Shown here in pieces: positions 1-7,334 of a DNA stretch of 41,346 nucleotides. The stretch is taken from the IMG/VR virus record IMGVR_UViG_3300033153_003888, positions 1 to 41,346 of that record, one strand, 5' to 3'. The notes under the pieces are model-generated. The model worked only from the letters and a program-made list of their open reading frames with translations, ran no database searches and was not told the DNA's origin. Position 1 is the first letter of the stretch, and each line of letters starts with the position of its first letter. The DNA is from a virus. The position numbers and the translations under genes were made by a program.

Positions 1-131
1 ATGCGCGGCAATAACCCCGGATGGCTAGAGAACCCCCACAGTACCTTTTTTCTTACAAAGAGTTTAAACTGTTAACTATTCATGTGAGTCTTCGCCCACC
101 TTGTGCATACTTTAAAAGATATTAGGTCTGA

Positions 132-161
132 GCTGAGTGGTGGGCTAGGCTGAGTGGTGGG
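132..161. repeat. Tandem 13-bp direct repeat near the left edge
   Basis: The sequence GCTGAGTGGTGGG occurs at 132-144 and again at 149-161, a 17-bp period. It lies just beyond the terminator of the leftward operon, in a stretch (1-182) where I see no gene. The same stretch contains the 10-bp palindrome AGTTTAAACT near 61-70. No function can be assigned; a protein-binding or packaging-related site is possible but unsupported. Confidence 0.6.
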
Positions 162-182
162 TTTTAAACTTAAACACAAAAG

Positions 183-208
183 AGGCGGACCCGTTAAAAG
201 GCCCGCCT
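183..208 (-). terminator. Intrinsic terminator of the leftward early operon
   Basis: Read on the minus strand, a 9-bp GC-rich stem (AGGCGGGCC pairing with GGTCCGCCT, one G-T wobble) encloses an 8-nt loop. It is followed by a T-rich tract (CTTTTGTGTTT, positions 182 down to 172). It sits 26 bp past the stop of the last leftward gene, exactly where a rho-independent terminator is expected. Confidence 0.85.
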
Positions 209-233
209 TGTCTAAACTATGTTTTCTGTTTAT

Positions 234-728
234 CTACCAAAAAGGTTTTGAGCCCGTGCAGCCGAAAACATATTTCCCCACTTTCCGCCCTGGCCCGCGA
301 ACGTGGCCCGCCATCCAAGCATTTTTACTCTTTGGCAAATACCAAAAGGAGGCAACGCTCCCCCGGGACCATTGGCCCCGGACCATTTTCTCAGCCACTA
401 TATAACAAGTATCTATCCATGTATTAATTCCGCCGCTTTTCTTGTCTCCCTGCTTTGTGAACCATGCCGGGACCGGCCCTATCCCACCAAACAAATGAGC
501 GCATTCATTAATGACGGCCGTATATGTTAACCCTTCCCACCTATAACGGGTCTCTATAACGTCGGCCACAGCACAAAGGCCCGCATATGTCGACGCGGGC
601 GGGGCCGTGTATAGCGCCCAGGCGAGGGCGTCTATTTCGTCGCGTGAATTTTCCGGGATAGGTTGCAGATCCAACCGGCCCGCGAACGTGGCGAACGGTA
701 AAAGCATTAGAAGGAATAAAAGTTTCAT
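234..728 (-). CDS. Secreted SleB-like / cell-wall-hydrolase-family protein
   Basis: This 164-residue protein starts with a clear signal peptide (about residues 1-16, MKLLFLLMLLPFATFA). The body resembles the Hydrolase_2/SleB fold in layout: an ALAWALY helix, then AVADVIETRYRW (family pattern VAAVVLNRV), a GG-rich loop, and a C-terminal IAEKMVRGQW-SRGSVASFWY segment matching the family's A..vl.G....GA..F ending. The family normally has a catalytic Glu in a YAEARGE motif; here that segment reads ALYTAPPAS with no Glu, so it may be inactive or use another residue. The ATG overlaps the upstream stop as ATGA and follows GGAGG. It is the last gene before the terminator. It could be a lysis or periplasmic accessory protein. 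The family call is by eye and tentative. Confidence 0.6.
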   Translation of the reverse strand: MKLLFLLMLLPFATFAGRLDLQPIPENSRDEIDALAWALYTAPPASTYAGLCAVADVIETRYRWEGLTYTAVINECAHLFGGIGPVPAWFTKQGDKKSGGINTWIDTCYIVAEKMVRGQWSRGSVASFWYLPKSKNAWMAGHVRGPGRKVGKYVFGCTGSKPFW

Positions 729-937
729 CGTTTAACCTCCTCTTTTTCTGGCTTCCATATGTAGCCTAAAAAAGTTTCCCGCGTATGGGTTAACCCCCAG
801 GTAGTGTAAATTCGCCACCCGACACACTTCCCTTCCCAATGTACCGGCGCCAATTTTTTTAATCCCATACCATCGCGGGCCCACCATTTTAAAAACCCGT
901 GCTCTTTTAGCTGCGCTTTTACGCTCCGTGTTTTCAT
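725..937 (-). CDS. Small hypothetical protein
   Basis: The product has 70 residues from the ATG at 937, chosen because GGGAGGG lies at ribosome-binding distance and the ATG overlaps the upstream TAA (TAATG). A longer reading from 955 would use a poorer start. It is rich in Trp and Lys (segments HGFLKWWARDGMG and GKCVGWRIYTTWGL), with no signal peptide or membrane segment. I do not recognise the family. Overlap with both neighbours shows it belongs to the leftward operon and is translationally coupled. Confidence 0.65.
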   Translation of the reverse strand: MKTRSVKAQLKEHGFLKWWARDGMGLKKLAPVHWEGKCVGWRIYTTWGLTHTRETFLGYIWKPEKEEVKR

Positions 938-1929
938 TAGTTCCACCCTCCCCACGTTAGCAACGCGGCTTTTGTGCCCGGCTTAAGTAATTTAATCAGG
1001 CAGTTAAAAGGCAGACAGTATTCAGGGGATTCTATTTGCGGATCTTTATCCTGAAAATCATCTTCGGAAAGTGAATCTGTAAACAGGTTAAAAGAAAACG
1101 TGTCGACGTCGCTCGAGTTGAGCCAATTAAAACAAAGCTCGTTCGTATGCGTGTAATGAATCGCGTGTTTTGAAAGATCCACAAAATCGGGCTCTTTTTC
1201 TCCAATCTCAAAACAGCGCTGGACTAAAAAACCTCTTAAACGGCTCTCAGCTTCCGCCTTGTAAACCTTGTCCGCATACGTGCCACTAATGGCAAGCAAG
1301 CGCTTATTTTTCGCAGCGGTCCGGCTTTCCAGCGCTCTCTTTTCTACTTGTTCAGGCTCATAAAAACCCGCCGCCGCTTGAGCTTCAATAGTGGCCCGCT
1401 CTTCTTTATCCAGTGGCGTGTAGTTTGAACGCTCCCAGGGTTCTGGCGTGTATGGGGTGCCGGTTAACTCTTCCAACTTTGCGATAGCCAGGGCCGCCTC
1501 TTTTTTCCAGCGTTCCGGGAGTCCGAGGTTTTCAAGTGAATATTGAAAATAATCTTTATTTTCCACGGCCCGCAGCACTTCTAATTCCGCCGGCGTGCAT
1601 CGTAGATACTCCTCCGCGATTCTTCCCCGTTCACTTTGCGTTTTGGCTTTATCAAACAAGTGATAAAAACCATTCGCGGTGGCATACATAGGCGCTCCGT
1701 TTTGGTCTGATAGATGAAGATCCACAAAAATCTTCAAATCAGGCCGCAGCTTTAAAATATGTTCGTGACAGCAACCGCCCATTGTTTCACGCCAGTGCCC
1801 GCTTCCAGTCTTCTCCCAGACGTCGCACGTTATCGCAAAGTCTGCATGTCCGTTCCCGCATTGGTCGTCAAAACGGATATTTATCGCGGTTTTTTCCATG
1901 CCTTTAATAATTGTGATTTGCTTTTTCAT
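937..1929 (-). CDS. Hypothetical protein of the leftward early operon, 330 aa
   Basis: The start is placed at the ATG at 1929, which follows AAAGGAAAAGGAC; the in-frame start 60 bp upstream has no comparable site and would overlap the preceding gene. The N-terminal 130 residues contain a compact Cys/His-bearing segment (CGNGHADFAITCDVW, then GGCCHEHIL) that might bind a metal. The middle is Glu/Lys-rich and probably helical, with a run of Ala and Glu residues. I do not recognise the family. It is followed without a gap by the 70-residue gene. It is less acidic than its two upstream neighbours but shares their operon, so a role in early host takeover is an inference only. Confidence 0.7.
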   Translation of the reverse strand: MKKQITIIKGMEKTAINIRFDDQCGNGHADFAITCDVWEKTGSGHWRETMGGCCHEHILKLRPDLKIFVDLHLSDQNGAPMYATANGFYHLFDKAKTQSERGRIAEEYLRCTPAELEVLRAVENKDYFQYSLENLGLPERWKKEAALAIAKLEELTGTPYTPEPWERSNYTPLDKEERATIEAQAAAGFYEPEQVEKRALESRTAAKNKRLLAISGTYADKVYKAEAESRLRGFLVQRCFEIGEKEPDFVDLSKHAIHYTHTNELCFNWLNSSDVDTFSFNLFTDSLSEDDFQDKDPQIESPEYCLPFNCLIKLLKPGTKAALLTWGGWN

Positions 1930-1954
1930 TTTGTCCTTTTCCTTTTTGGTTATT

Positions 1955-2656
1955 CTATTCGCATTCAATGTTTTCGGGCATGTTCTCACTTAGCCACTCA
2001 AAAACCTTTTCCGGTAGATCCTCTTTTTTAAGACCCTCCAGCACTTGTTCTCTATCCCATATGTAAAAGTCGGAAAGGTATTCTCCTAAGTAATATTCTC
2101 CAACGCCTTCAATCTCGACGCGGGCGCATATGGGAGCGTCGAAAATCAGGCTATTCATGCAGCCATCAAACCCGGCGAACCGGTCCGAGATTAGATACAG
2201 AATTTCGGCGTAGTCTCCCTGGGAATAGCCTTGAGCGCTCGTTACAGCGTAAAGGTGCTCAGCATTGTTAATATCGGGCAGCCCGTCCCGCATGGCCCCC
2301 GCTAGGCCGTCGTCGTCTAATATCTCAAAAGCGAAATCTTTCCAGGTGCCGAAACTATCGCGCTTTTCTTGTATCATGTTTTTGATTGTTTTCACTGGCC
2401 CGCCTTGTTCCAAAACAAAGGCCCGAAAATCTTTCTCGGTAGCCTCTGAAAAGTCGAAAAGGTCCGAAACGTACGAAGGCGCTTCATTTTGGCCGCAGTT
2501 GGTATAGAACAGAAACGAGCTTCTCCAGAATTGCCCGGAATCAATCCGAGAAAAGTTTTCTTGAAAGTCATCCTGGGCCCTATCGCTATCGTAAAAGATG
2601 CGGGTTTCAATGTTTGGCATGTTATCGCATGTGTTGAAGTTGTTCATTTTATTCAC
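1955..2656 (-). CDS. Acidic hypothetical protein, 233 aa; candidate anti-defence factor
   Basis: The start ATG follows AAAAGGGAG. The product is strongly acidic: by hand count about 46 Asp/Glu against about 19 Lys/Arg, spread along the whole length rather than in a tail. It has many aromatic residues (YDSDRAQDDF, FYIWDRE) and ends in ENMPENIECE. There is no signal peptide or transmembrane segment. Acidity with dispersed charge is typical of DNA-mimic antirestriction proteins such as ArdA and Ocr, but I see no clear ArdA signature, so the function is unproven. It lies between another acidic gene and the 330-residue gene in the leftward operon. Confidence 0.7.
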   Translation of the reverse strand: MNKMNNFNTCDNMPNIETRIFYDSDRAQDDFQENFSRIDSGQFWRSSFLFYTNCGQNEAPSYVSDLFDFSEATEKDFRAFVLEQGGPVKTIKNMIQEKRDSFGTWKDFAFEILDDDGLAGAMRDGLPDINNAEHLYAVTSAQGYSQGDYAEILYLISDRFAGFDGCMNSLIFDAPICARVEIEGVGEYYLGEYLSDFYIWDREQVLEGLKKEDLPEKVFEWLSENMPENIECE

Positions 2657-2662
2657 TCCCTT

Positions 2663-3478
2663 TTATGCTACGCGCTTAGTTAGTAGTTCAACCGCTTCTT
2701 TGTTTAGTTTCCCTATACGGGACAAGTGGCCCGCCCGTTGACGTTCTACGCTTTCCGTCGGCATTGTGTCGGCATATTGCGCAAATTGTTTTTCGCCGGT
2801 TTCAATTGCTTTTTGAATGCGTCCGATTTTTTCCTGCAGTTCCTCAAATCCGTCATCATCTGGGAAGGGGAGCTTAGTTTCTACGTATTCCGACTCGTTT
2901 AAGTCGTCGGCGATATCTTGATAAATACATATTGCTTCAATGCCTTCAAGCTCACAATAAAATTGCAACATAGCGCCCAGGTAATGGTTATCTATTTCTG
3001 TATAGTTTCCCGTCTCGCGGGCCCATTCTTCGGGGTCGTTGGAGTAGCTACTATAAAATCCGTCGCGGTGAGTATAGCGCCCTTTTAAGTAGTCGGACCA
3101 CGTTGCCTCGTGTTCGTCGATGTAGGCAAGCCACCAAACCCGGAACGCTTCAAAGTCTGAAAAGTCAATTTCAATATTTATTGCGTCATTTGTGAAATTG
3201 TACTCTTTCGGGCTCCGCATTTCTTGCATCTTCAAAGCTGAAAAGCCGGGGATATCCTTAAAACTATATTCCAGGGATTCGCAAACGGCCCCGCATACGT
3301 CCAAACAATAACGGGGATAATCTACTCTGTAAAAGTCGTCCGGGTTGTTGCAGGCGCTCAGCCACTCGGACCACTCTTCAGGCAGCGCATACTCCAGCGC
3401 TTGTTCGTCGTTAAATTCAAAGACCGTATTATAAAAGCCGGGGAAAACCGGCGCCCATGTTTCAATTAATTTTTTCAT
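2663..3478 (-). CDS. Acidic hypothetical protein, 271 aa; first gene of leftward early operon
   Basis: The ATG at 3478 follows CAGGAG at good spacing. By hand count there are about 55 Asp/Glu and about 25 Lys/Arg, a net charge near -30. The N-terminus (TWAPVFPGFYNTVFEF) looks like a conserved motif of a family found on phages and mobile elements, whose function I cannot name. There are five cysteines in the N-terminal half or near it and a Glu/Lys coiled stretch near the C-terminus. It is the promoter-proximal gene of the operon facing the repeat-bearing control region, so it is probably expressed early. A DNA-mimic or other anti-defence role is an inference from charge and position. Confidence 0.7.
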   Translation of the reverse strand: MKKLIETWAPVFPGFYNTVFEFNDEQALEYALPEEWSEWLSACNNPDDFYRVDYPRYCLDVCGAVCESLEYSFKDIPGFSALKMQEMRSPKEYNFTNDAINIEIDFSDFEAFRVWWLAYIDEHEATWSDYLKGRYTHRDGFYSSYSNDPEEWARETGNYTEIDNHYLGAMLQFYCELEGIEAICIYQDIADDLNESEYVETKLPFPDDDGFEELQEKIGRIQKAIETGEKQFAQYADTMPTESVERQRAGHLSRIGKLNKEAVELLTKRVA

Positions 3479-3650
3479 CCTATCCGCTCCTGTTGGTTGT
3501 TTAAGTTGGCCCCATAGTAGCGCCGTTTAATGAATAGACAAGCGCAAACTTCAATATGTTCATATTTATTTTTATAATATGCTTTTATATGTAAAGAGGG
3601 GGACCTGGGCACGCAGCAACCCGGCGGACCGACCCCAACACTTTAGAAGG

Positions 3651-3675
3651 GCATAGGCTCTTTGTAAGAGTATGT
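3651..3675 (+). other. Hairpin in the control region
   Basis: GCATA-GG-CTCTT-TGT-AAGAG-TATGT folds as a 10-bp stem (one G-T pair) with a 2-nt bulge and a 3-nt loop. It is followed by a T-rich stretch (CTTCTTTATTATCTTT). It could be a weak terminator for a short plus-strand transcript or part of a small regulatory RNA; the sequence alone does not decide. Confidence 0.35.
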
Positions 3676-3789
3676 CTTCTTTATTATCTTTATAAGACTT
3701 TTACGCTCTTGCTCAGATTTTCTAAGTTTTTCAAAGAAATTATGATCTTGTAAATTTACCCCCTACCTCGCGGGCTCTAGATAAATAAA

Positions 3790-3851
3790 GCTCGCAATTG
3801 GAAAGTGTCTTTTTTCCTACTCTTAAAACATGGCTCGCAATTGGAAAGTGT
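3790..3851. repeat. Pair of 19-bp direct repeats, candidate operators
   Basis: GCTCGCAATTGGAAAGTGT is present exactly at 3790-3808 and 3833-3851, each followed by a T-tract (CTTTTTT, ATTTTTT). The 43-bp period is about four helical turns, so both copies face the same side of DNA. Each contains the palindrome CAATTG. They lie 65-126 bp upstream of the rightward -35 element and beside the gene for a small helix-turn-helix protein, its plausible ligand. No further copies were noticed in the window. Confidence 0.65.
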
Positions 3852-3915
3852 ATTTTTTCTCACCTCCTAAACTAGCCAATCCCAAGCAGTTGCGTACTGG
3901 CCTACTTTTTAACCC

Positions 3916-3945
3916 TTGACGGTGTTCCCATACCGCGGGTATAAC
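3916..3945 (+). promoter_or_regulatory. Rightward early promoter, sigma70-like
   Basis: TTGACG (3916-3921), an 18-bp spacer, then TATAAC (3940-3945): five of six matches in each hexamer. Transcription would begin near 3952, about 22 bp before the ATG of the helix-turn-helix gene, whose ribosome-binding site is AAAGGAGCAGAC. It is the best promoter in the window and is expected to use the host RNA polymerase. Confidence 0.75.
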
Positions 3946-3973
3946 TTCACCCCTTTACAGGAAAGGAGCAGAC

Positions 3974-4216
3974 ATGAATATTGAAGCATTACGGGCGGAA
4001 TGGGCCCACGGGGAGAAGGCGGAGCTTGCCCGCCGCTGTAAGATAGGGCAGAACAATCTCAACGACCTAATTTCAGGGCGAAGAGGCATCTCGGCTGAAT
4101 TGGCGGCCAACATTGAAACCGAAGCGCAGGGAATGGGACTGGCTCTCAGCCGACTCGACCTACTCTACCCCCATGAGTCCACTAACCCCTTGCTAGGCAA
4201 AGGGGTGAGCCGATGA
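3974..4216 (+). CDS. Cro/YdaS-like helix-turn-helix regulator
   Basis: An 80-residue protein. Residues 15-40 form a predicted helix-turn-helix: AELARRCKIGQNNLNDLISG followed by RRGISAELAANIE. The arrangement and the terminal LSRLDLLYP match small Cro/YdaS-type phage repressors. The ATG follows AAAGGAG, and the TGA overlaps the ATG of the primase-helicase gene (ATGA), so the two are translationally coupled. As the first gene behind the rightward promoter and next to paired repeats it probably binds those repeats and autoregulates one or both early operons; that link is inferred. No matching CI-type repressor is visible in the window. Confidence 0.75.
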   Translation: MNIEALRAEWAHGEKAELARRCKIGQNNLNDLISGRRGISAELAANIETEAQGMGLALSRLDLLYPHESTNPLLGKGVSR

Positions 4217-6168
4217 ACCTCGATACACTATTGGCTGAAGCGCACGTATTTCCCTGCAATGAAAAGCACCTACCTACAGTGAAGTGGGGGAGAGGCTCGA
4301 AGGTGGGCACCGACTCATTCCCGAAGAACAAAAACGGGAAGTGGGGGGTGAACTGTGAGATGTCCGGCATGTTTTGCGTAGACATCGACGTTGATCCTAC
4401 TCGGGGCAAGGACGGTCGCAAGGGATTCAAGGCGCTCCTTAAAAAGCACACCGGCTCCGAGGAGATGCCGAACACCTTCATCACCCGCTCTAAGGGAGGT
4501 CGGGGCTTCCACGTATGGTTTGAAGGGAAAGGCCCCACTACAGCGGGAACCCTTTGCGAACACGTAGATACTCGGGGCTCGGGCGGAGCAATCTTCCTCG
4601 GCTTCAAGGTGGTGAAGGACGCACCCATCGCCACCATCCCAAACTGGCTCCAAGAGTGGGCCGGACAGCACGCCGAGGCTCTGCCGGATAGAAAGACGGT
4701 GGTTTGTGCCATCGAGCCCGACAAGCCCGAGTACGTCGAGCAGGCTACCGATTGGCTCATCAATTTCGCCCCGCCAGCTATTGAAGGGGAGTCGGGCGAC
4801 CACACCACCTTCACCGTGGCGGCGCGGATTAAAGACTTCGGCGTAAGTGAGGAGTCTGCGTTGGAGTTGCTGGTCGAATACTGGAACGAGAACAACGACC
4901 CGCCGTGGGAGATCGACGACCTCGCTAAAAAGATTGCGAACGCCTATGCCTACGGACAAAACGATCTCGGCTCTGCCACGGAAGAGGCACGGGATGCGGA
5001 GTGGACCGAACGATATTCTGCGTTCGACGAGTTCGATGGGGAGACTACCCCTAAAGTGGAGAAAACTGACGACGAGGATTGGGGGTTGTTCTCCTCTGCC
5101 ACGGAAGAGGAGTCGGGAAAAAGCGAGGGCGACAGTAGCACCCTGTTTAGGTTTACGGACCTGAAACCAGGGGAAGCCCCACCCCGCAAATGGCTCATCG
5201 AGGGATGGATACCAGAAAAAGCGGTGTCGTCTGTATATGGGGCGCCAGGTGTCGGTAAGTCCCTCATCACTTTGGACCTCGCTTTGAGCGTGGCGTTCGG
5301 AGTGCCGTGGTTCGGCTTGCCTGCTTCAGACCCCACACCCACACTATTCGTAAGTTGTGAGGACGATCAGGATGAGATGCACTATCGCGCCTCCGCCCTG
5401 TGGAAGAAGCCGGTGCATGTCCCCAACCTTGGAAAATCGGCAGAGTTCTATTGCTGGGATCGAGTAGGAGCGGATTCTATTCTGGCCGCCATGACCGTAG
5501 TGGGGGCCAAGAGGCAAAAGTTCCTATCCCAGCTAAAGCGGGAAATAAAGAACCTCGCCCCGGAAGGGAAGCCGCGCCTGTTGATCTTGGACACCTTCTC
5601 GGACATCTCTTCATTGAATGAGAATGACCGTGGGCATGTGAACTACTTCATTAAGTTTATCCTCGGCAGTATTGCGGTCGAGAACAACTGCACGGTGGTT
5701 TTTCTGGCCCACCCCTCCAAGAGCTCGGACTATTCCGGCAGTACCGCTTTTGGGGGGTCAGTCCGGGGGCAAATCTTCTTGGACATGGTGGAGGGCCAGC
5801 AGGATATGCGCCTGATCCGGCGGGGAAAATCCAACCGCGCCCGATGCGACGGAGACGGAGAGGGTATCAGCATCAAGTGGCATGACGACTATGGCACGTT
5901 CGACGTGATAGATGCGGCAGAGTTCGAGGTCGAGCTTAAAGCCCAGCAGAAGCGGGCGGTGTTCAACGAGCTCCGACTGGCCTCTGAGAATGGCAACGGC
6001 TTGAAGTTTTCAGGGAATAATCCGATTAAGTCTCACCCCTTCACGGATGAGCAGGGTTGTGCAATCCCGTACGATACCGTTAAAGCCATCTGTAACGTCC
6101 TCATCGACGAGGGCTCGATCGACAACGTATCCGGCAAGGGGTTAGTAGCAGTACCCGACCCATTCTAA
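4213..6168 (+). CDS. Bifunctional PrimPol primase / RepA-type replicative helicase
   Basis: 651 residues with two enzymatic halves. The N-terminal half (about 1-160) has the archaeo-eukaryotic primase/PrimPol signature: the metal-binding D-x-D pair D57 and D59 (FCVDIDVDP), the GFHVWFEG strand with H100, and VDTRGSGG. The C-terminal half (about 315-560) is a RecA-fold ATPase like RepA/AAA_25: Walker A GAPGVGKS at 343-350 and Walker B LLILD ending at D460. A charged linker (about 250-310) contains a duplicated SATEE segment. It should synthesise primers and unwind DNA at the fork for the phage's own polymerase, replacing the D5-type primase often found with DUF2800/DUF2815 genes. It is translationally coupled to the upstream regulator. 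The 4182-4895 minus-strand frame over it is a shadow. Confidence 0.9.
   Translation: MNLDTLLAEAHVFPCNEKHLPTVKWGRGSKVGTDSFPKNKNGKWGVNCEMSGMFCVDIDVDPTRGKDGRKGFKALLKKHTGSEEMPNTFITRSKGGRGFHVWFEGKGPTTAGTLCEHVDTRGSGGAIFLGFKVVKDAPIATIPNWLQEWAGQHAEALPDRKTVVCAIEPDKPEYVEQATDWLINFAPPAIEGESGDHTTFTVAARIKDFGVSEESALELLVEYWNENNDPPWEIDDLAKKIANAYAYGQNDLGSATEEARDAEWTERYSAFDEFDGETTPKVEKTDDEDWGLFSSATEEESGKSEGDSSTLFRFTDLKPGEAPPRKWLIEGWIPEKAVSSVYGAPGVGKSLITLDLALSVAFGVPWFGLPASDPTPTLFVSCEDDQDEMHYRASALWKKPVHVPNLGKSAEFYCWDRVGADSILAAMTVVGAKRQKFLSQLKREIKNLAPEGKPRLLILDTFSDISSLNENDRGHVNYFIKFILGSIAVENNCTVVFLAHPSKSSDYSGSTAFGGSVRGQIFLDMVEGQQDMRLIRRGKSNRARCDGDGEGISIKWHDDYGTFDVIDAAEFEVELKAQQKRAVFNELRLASENGNGLKFSGNNPIKSHPFTDEQGCAIPYDTVKAICNVLIDEGSIDNVSGKGLVAVPDPF
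4971..5110 (+). repeat. Duplicated 17-bp segment in the primase-helicase linker
   Basis: CTCTGCCACGGAAGAGG occurs at 4971-4987 and 5094-5110, 123 bp (41 codons) apart and in the same reading frame. Both encode SATEE in the acidic linker between the PrimPol and ATPase domains. This looks like an internal duplication or a repeated short binding peptide. Confidence 0.6.
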
Positions 6169-6198
6169 CACAAAGTTTAAAAATAATGTTTTTATGTG

Positions 6199-6227
6199 TT
6201 GACGGTTGGGTAGGGGTGCGATAAAAC
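6199..6227 (+). promoter_or_regulatory. Secondary rightward promoter
   Basis: TTGACG (6199-6204), a 17-bp spacer, then TAAAAC (6222-6227), in the 85-bp gap between the primase-helicase and the next gene. It shares the TTGAC and AAAC features of the promoters at 3916 and 11058. The -10 element is weak, so activity is uncertain. Confidence 0.5.
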
Positions 6228-6253
6228 CTTACCCAACAACAAAGGAGCGAGCA

Positions 6254-6574
6254 ATGCAACTAACAGAAGCACAGCAACACGACGTTCTTATTGCGCTTGA
6301 GCACCTCACAGGAGCTTGCGAGCGCTCATCAAAGAAAAATCCAGAGGCAATAACAGTGAGAGTGAAGAGGCAGAATGCGCGGAAGCTATTGAATAGATTA
6401 GCCAACAAGCAAACCAAGACGATGGCTAGGGGGTGCGTCCCGTGTCCATCTTGCGGAAATGCGCTTTCAGAACCACATGACCCACCCAGAGCCGTTCTTT
6501 GCGTAGCGTGCGAGAGAATTATCGTTTTCCACGCAATGGGCGAACAACCAACTATAAGGGAGGTGTCGCCGTGA
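6254..6574 (+). CDS. Small protein with C-terminal zinc ribbon
   Basis: 106 residues from the ATG at 6254, chosen over an upstream in-frame start because AAAGGAGCGAGCA precedes it directly. The N-terminal half is helical and basic (RVKRQNARKLLNRLANK). The C-terminal half has CPSCG and CVAC about 18 residues apart, a four-cysteine zinc ribbon. Nucleic-acid binding is plausible, but no family is recognised. Its stop overlaps the next start (GTGATG). Confidence 0.7.
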   Translation: MQLTEAQQHDVLIALEHLTGACERSSKKNPEAITVRVKRQNARKLLNRLANKQTKTMARGCVPCPSCGNALSEPHDPPRAVLCVACERIIVFHAMGEQPTIREVSP

Positions 6575-6828
6575 TGGGTAAGATTCCACCGGAAATCCAG
6601 ACGCAGGCTCTCTACCTATTTAACTGGCTCGCATCCTTCGACGTTGAGGAGGATTGGCTGATGACGGATGACCTTATTGTAGATCGAAAAGCCGTCGAAT
6701 TAGCGGTGGCGTGCAGCTTTGTAAAGATCCATCGCCTTAAAAAAGGGTGTTCGGGTTGGGACATATTCCAGCTATTGCCGAAAGGACGCCTTTGGGTGAA
6801 GCAAGTAAGAAAGGAGCGAGCAAAATGA
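6574..6828 (+). CDS. Small hypothetical protein
   Basis: 84 residues from the ATG at 6574, which follows AGGGAGGT; the longer reading from 6499 overlaps the preceding gene. The sequence is mixed helical with a basic C-terminus (KGRLWVKQVRKERAK) and may be a small winged-helix-like protein, though no diagnostic motif is present. It is flanked by overlapping genes and so is part of the early operon. Confidence 0.65.
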   Translation: MGKIPPEIQTQALYLFNWLASFDVEEDWLMTDDLIVDRKAVELAVACSFVKIHRLKKGCSGWDIFQLLPKGRLWVKQVRKERAK

Positions 6829-7334
6829 ACATTAAAGTAGAGCTAGGGGTGCAATCCGCACTAAGCGATGAACTGAAAAGGTATGTGGAAGCTAGAGTCA
6901 AAGGTATGCGGTTGCGCAACAGTATGTCTTCGAGGGTCGAAAGGCACATAGTGGCCACACACCTAGAACCTCGCGACAAATTTACAACGCCGGAAATGAT
7001 CCACGGGATCGTAGTGACGTGGCTACGCTTAAAAGGGTTAGAAGGACATCGGACCCATTTTTTAATCGAAAGAGATATAGAAGATACCCAAGGGGTGCTC
7101 ATAAAATGGCGAGCAATGGCCAAGGCCCCACTAAAAGAGGATGGGGAAATACCGCTAGTGGAGTCCGCCCGTCAGGCGATCCTCCGATGCTACGAACAAC
7201 GGGAGGAAATCCTCGAAGCCTTCATCGCCAAGTACGGGTGCGGACCGGAAGGGGTGATGCAGATCGAACGAAAACAACCAAACGGGACTACCACGTGGCA
7301 AGTGGTGCGGAACAACAAAGGGGAGAGCGAATAA
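6825..7334 (+). CDS. Hypothetical protein, 169 aa
   Basis: The start at 6825 follows AAAGGAGCGAGCAAA, the same leader seen at 6241, and overlaps the upstream stop as ATGA. The protein is mostly helical, with a basic N-terminal half (YVEARVKGMRLRNSMSSRVER) and a C-terminal YGCGPEGVMQIERK segment. No catalytic motif or membrane segment was seen and I do not recognise the family. The stop TAA overlaps the next ATG, so it is coupled to the exonuclease gene. Confidence 0.7.
   Translation: MNIKVELGVQSALSDELKRYVEARVKGMRLRNSMSSRVERHIVATHLEPRDKFTTPEMIHGIVVTWLRLKGLEGHRTHFLIERDIEDTQGVLIKWRAMAKAPLKEDGEIPLVESARQAILRCYEQREEILEAFIAKYGCGPEGVMQIERKQPNGTTTWQVVRNNKGESE

Larger units (their letters stand above)
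3479..3973. promoter_or_regulatory. Divergent early control region, 495 bp without a gene
   Basis: This AT-rich interval separates the leftward and rightward early operons. It contains a TATAAT hexamer at 3573-3578 on the plus strand, a minus-strand AT-rich TTTACA/TATAAA-type promoter candidate facing the leftward operon (about 3565-3593), a hairpin at 3651-3675, two exact 19-bp repeats (3790-3808, 3833-3851) and a near-consensus rightward promoter (3916-3945). No open reading frame with a ribosome-binding site was seen. The arrangement resembles a lysis-lysogeny or early switch region served by the adjacent regulator gene. Confidence 0.7.

Noticed and set aside
4182-4895. 237-codon minus-strand frame
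   Set aside because: It is antisense to the PrimPol domain, whose motifs and leader are clear. It has no ribosome-binding site and an unlikely composition.
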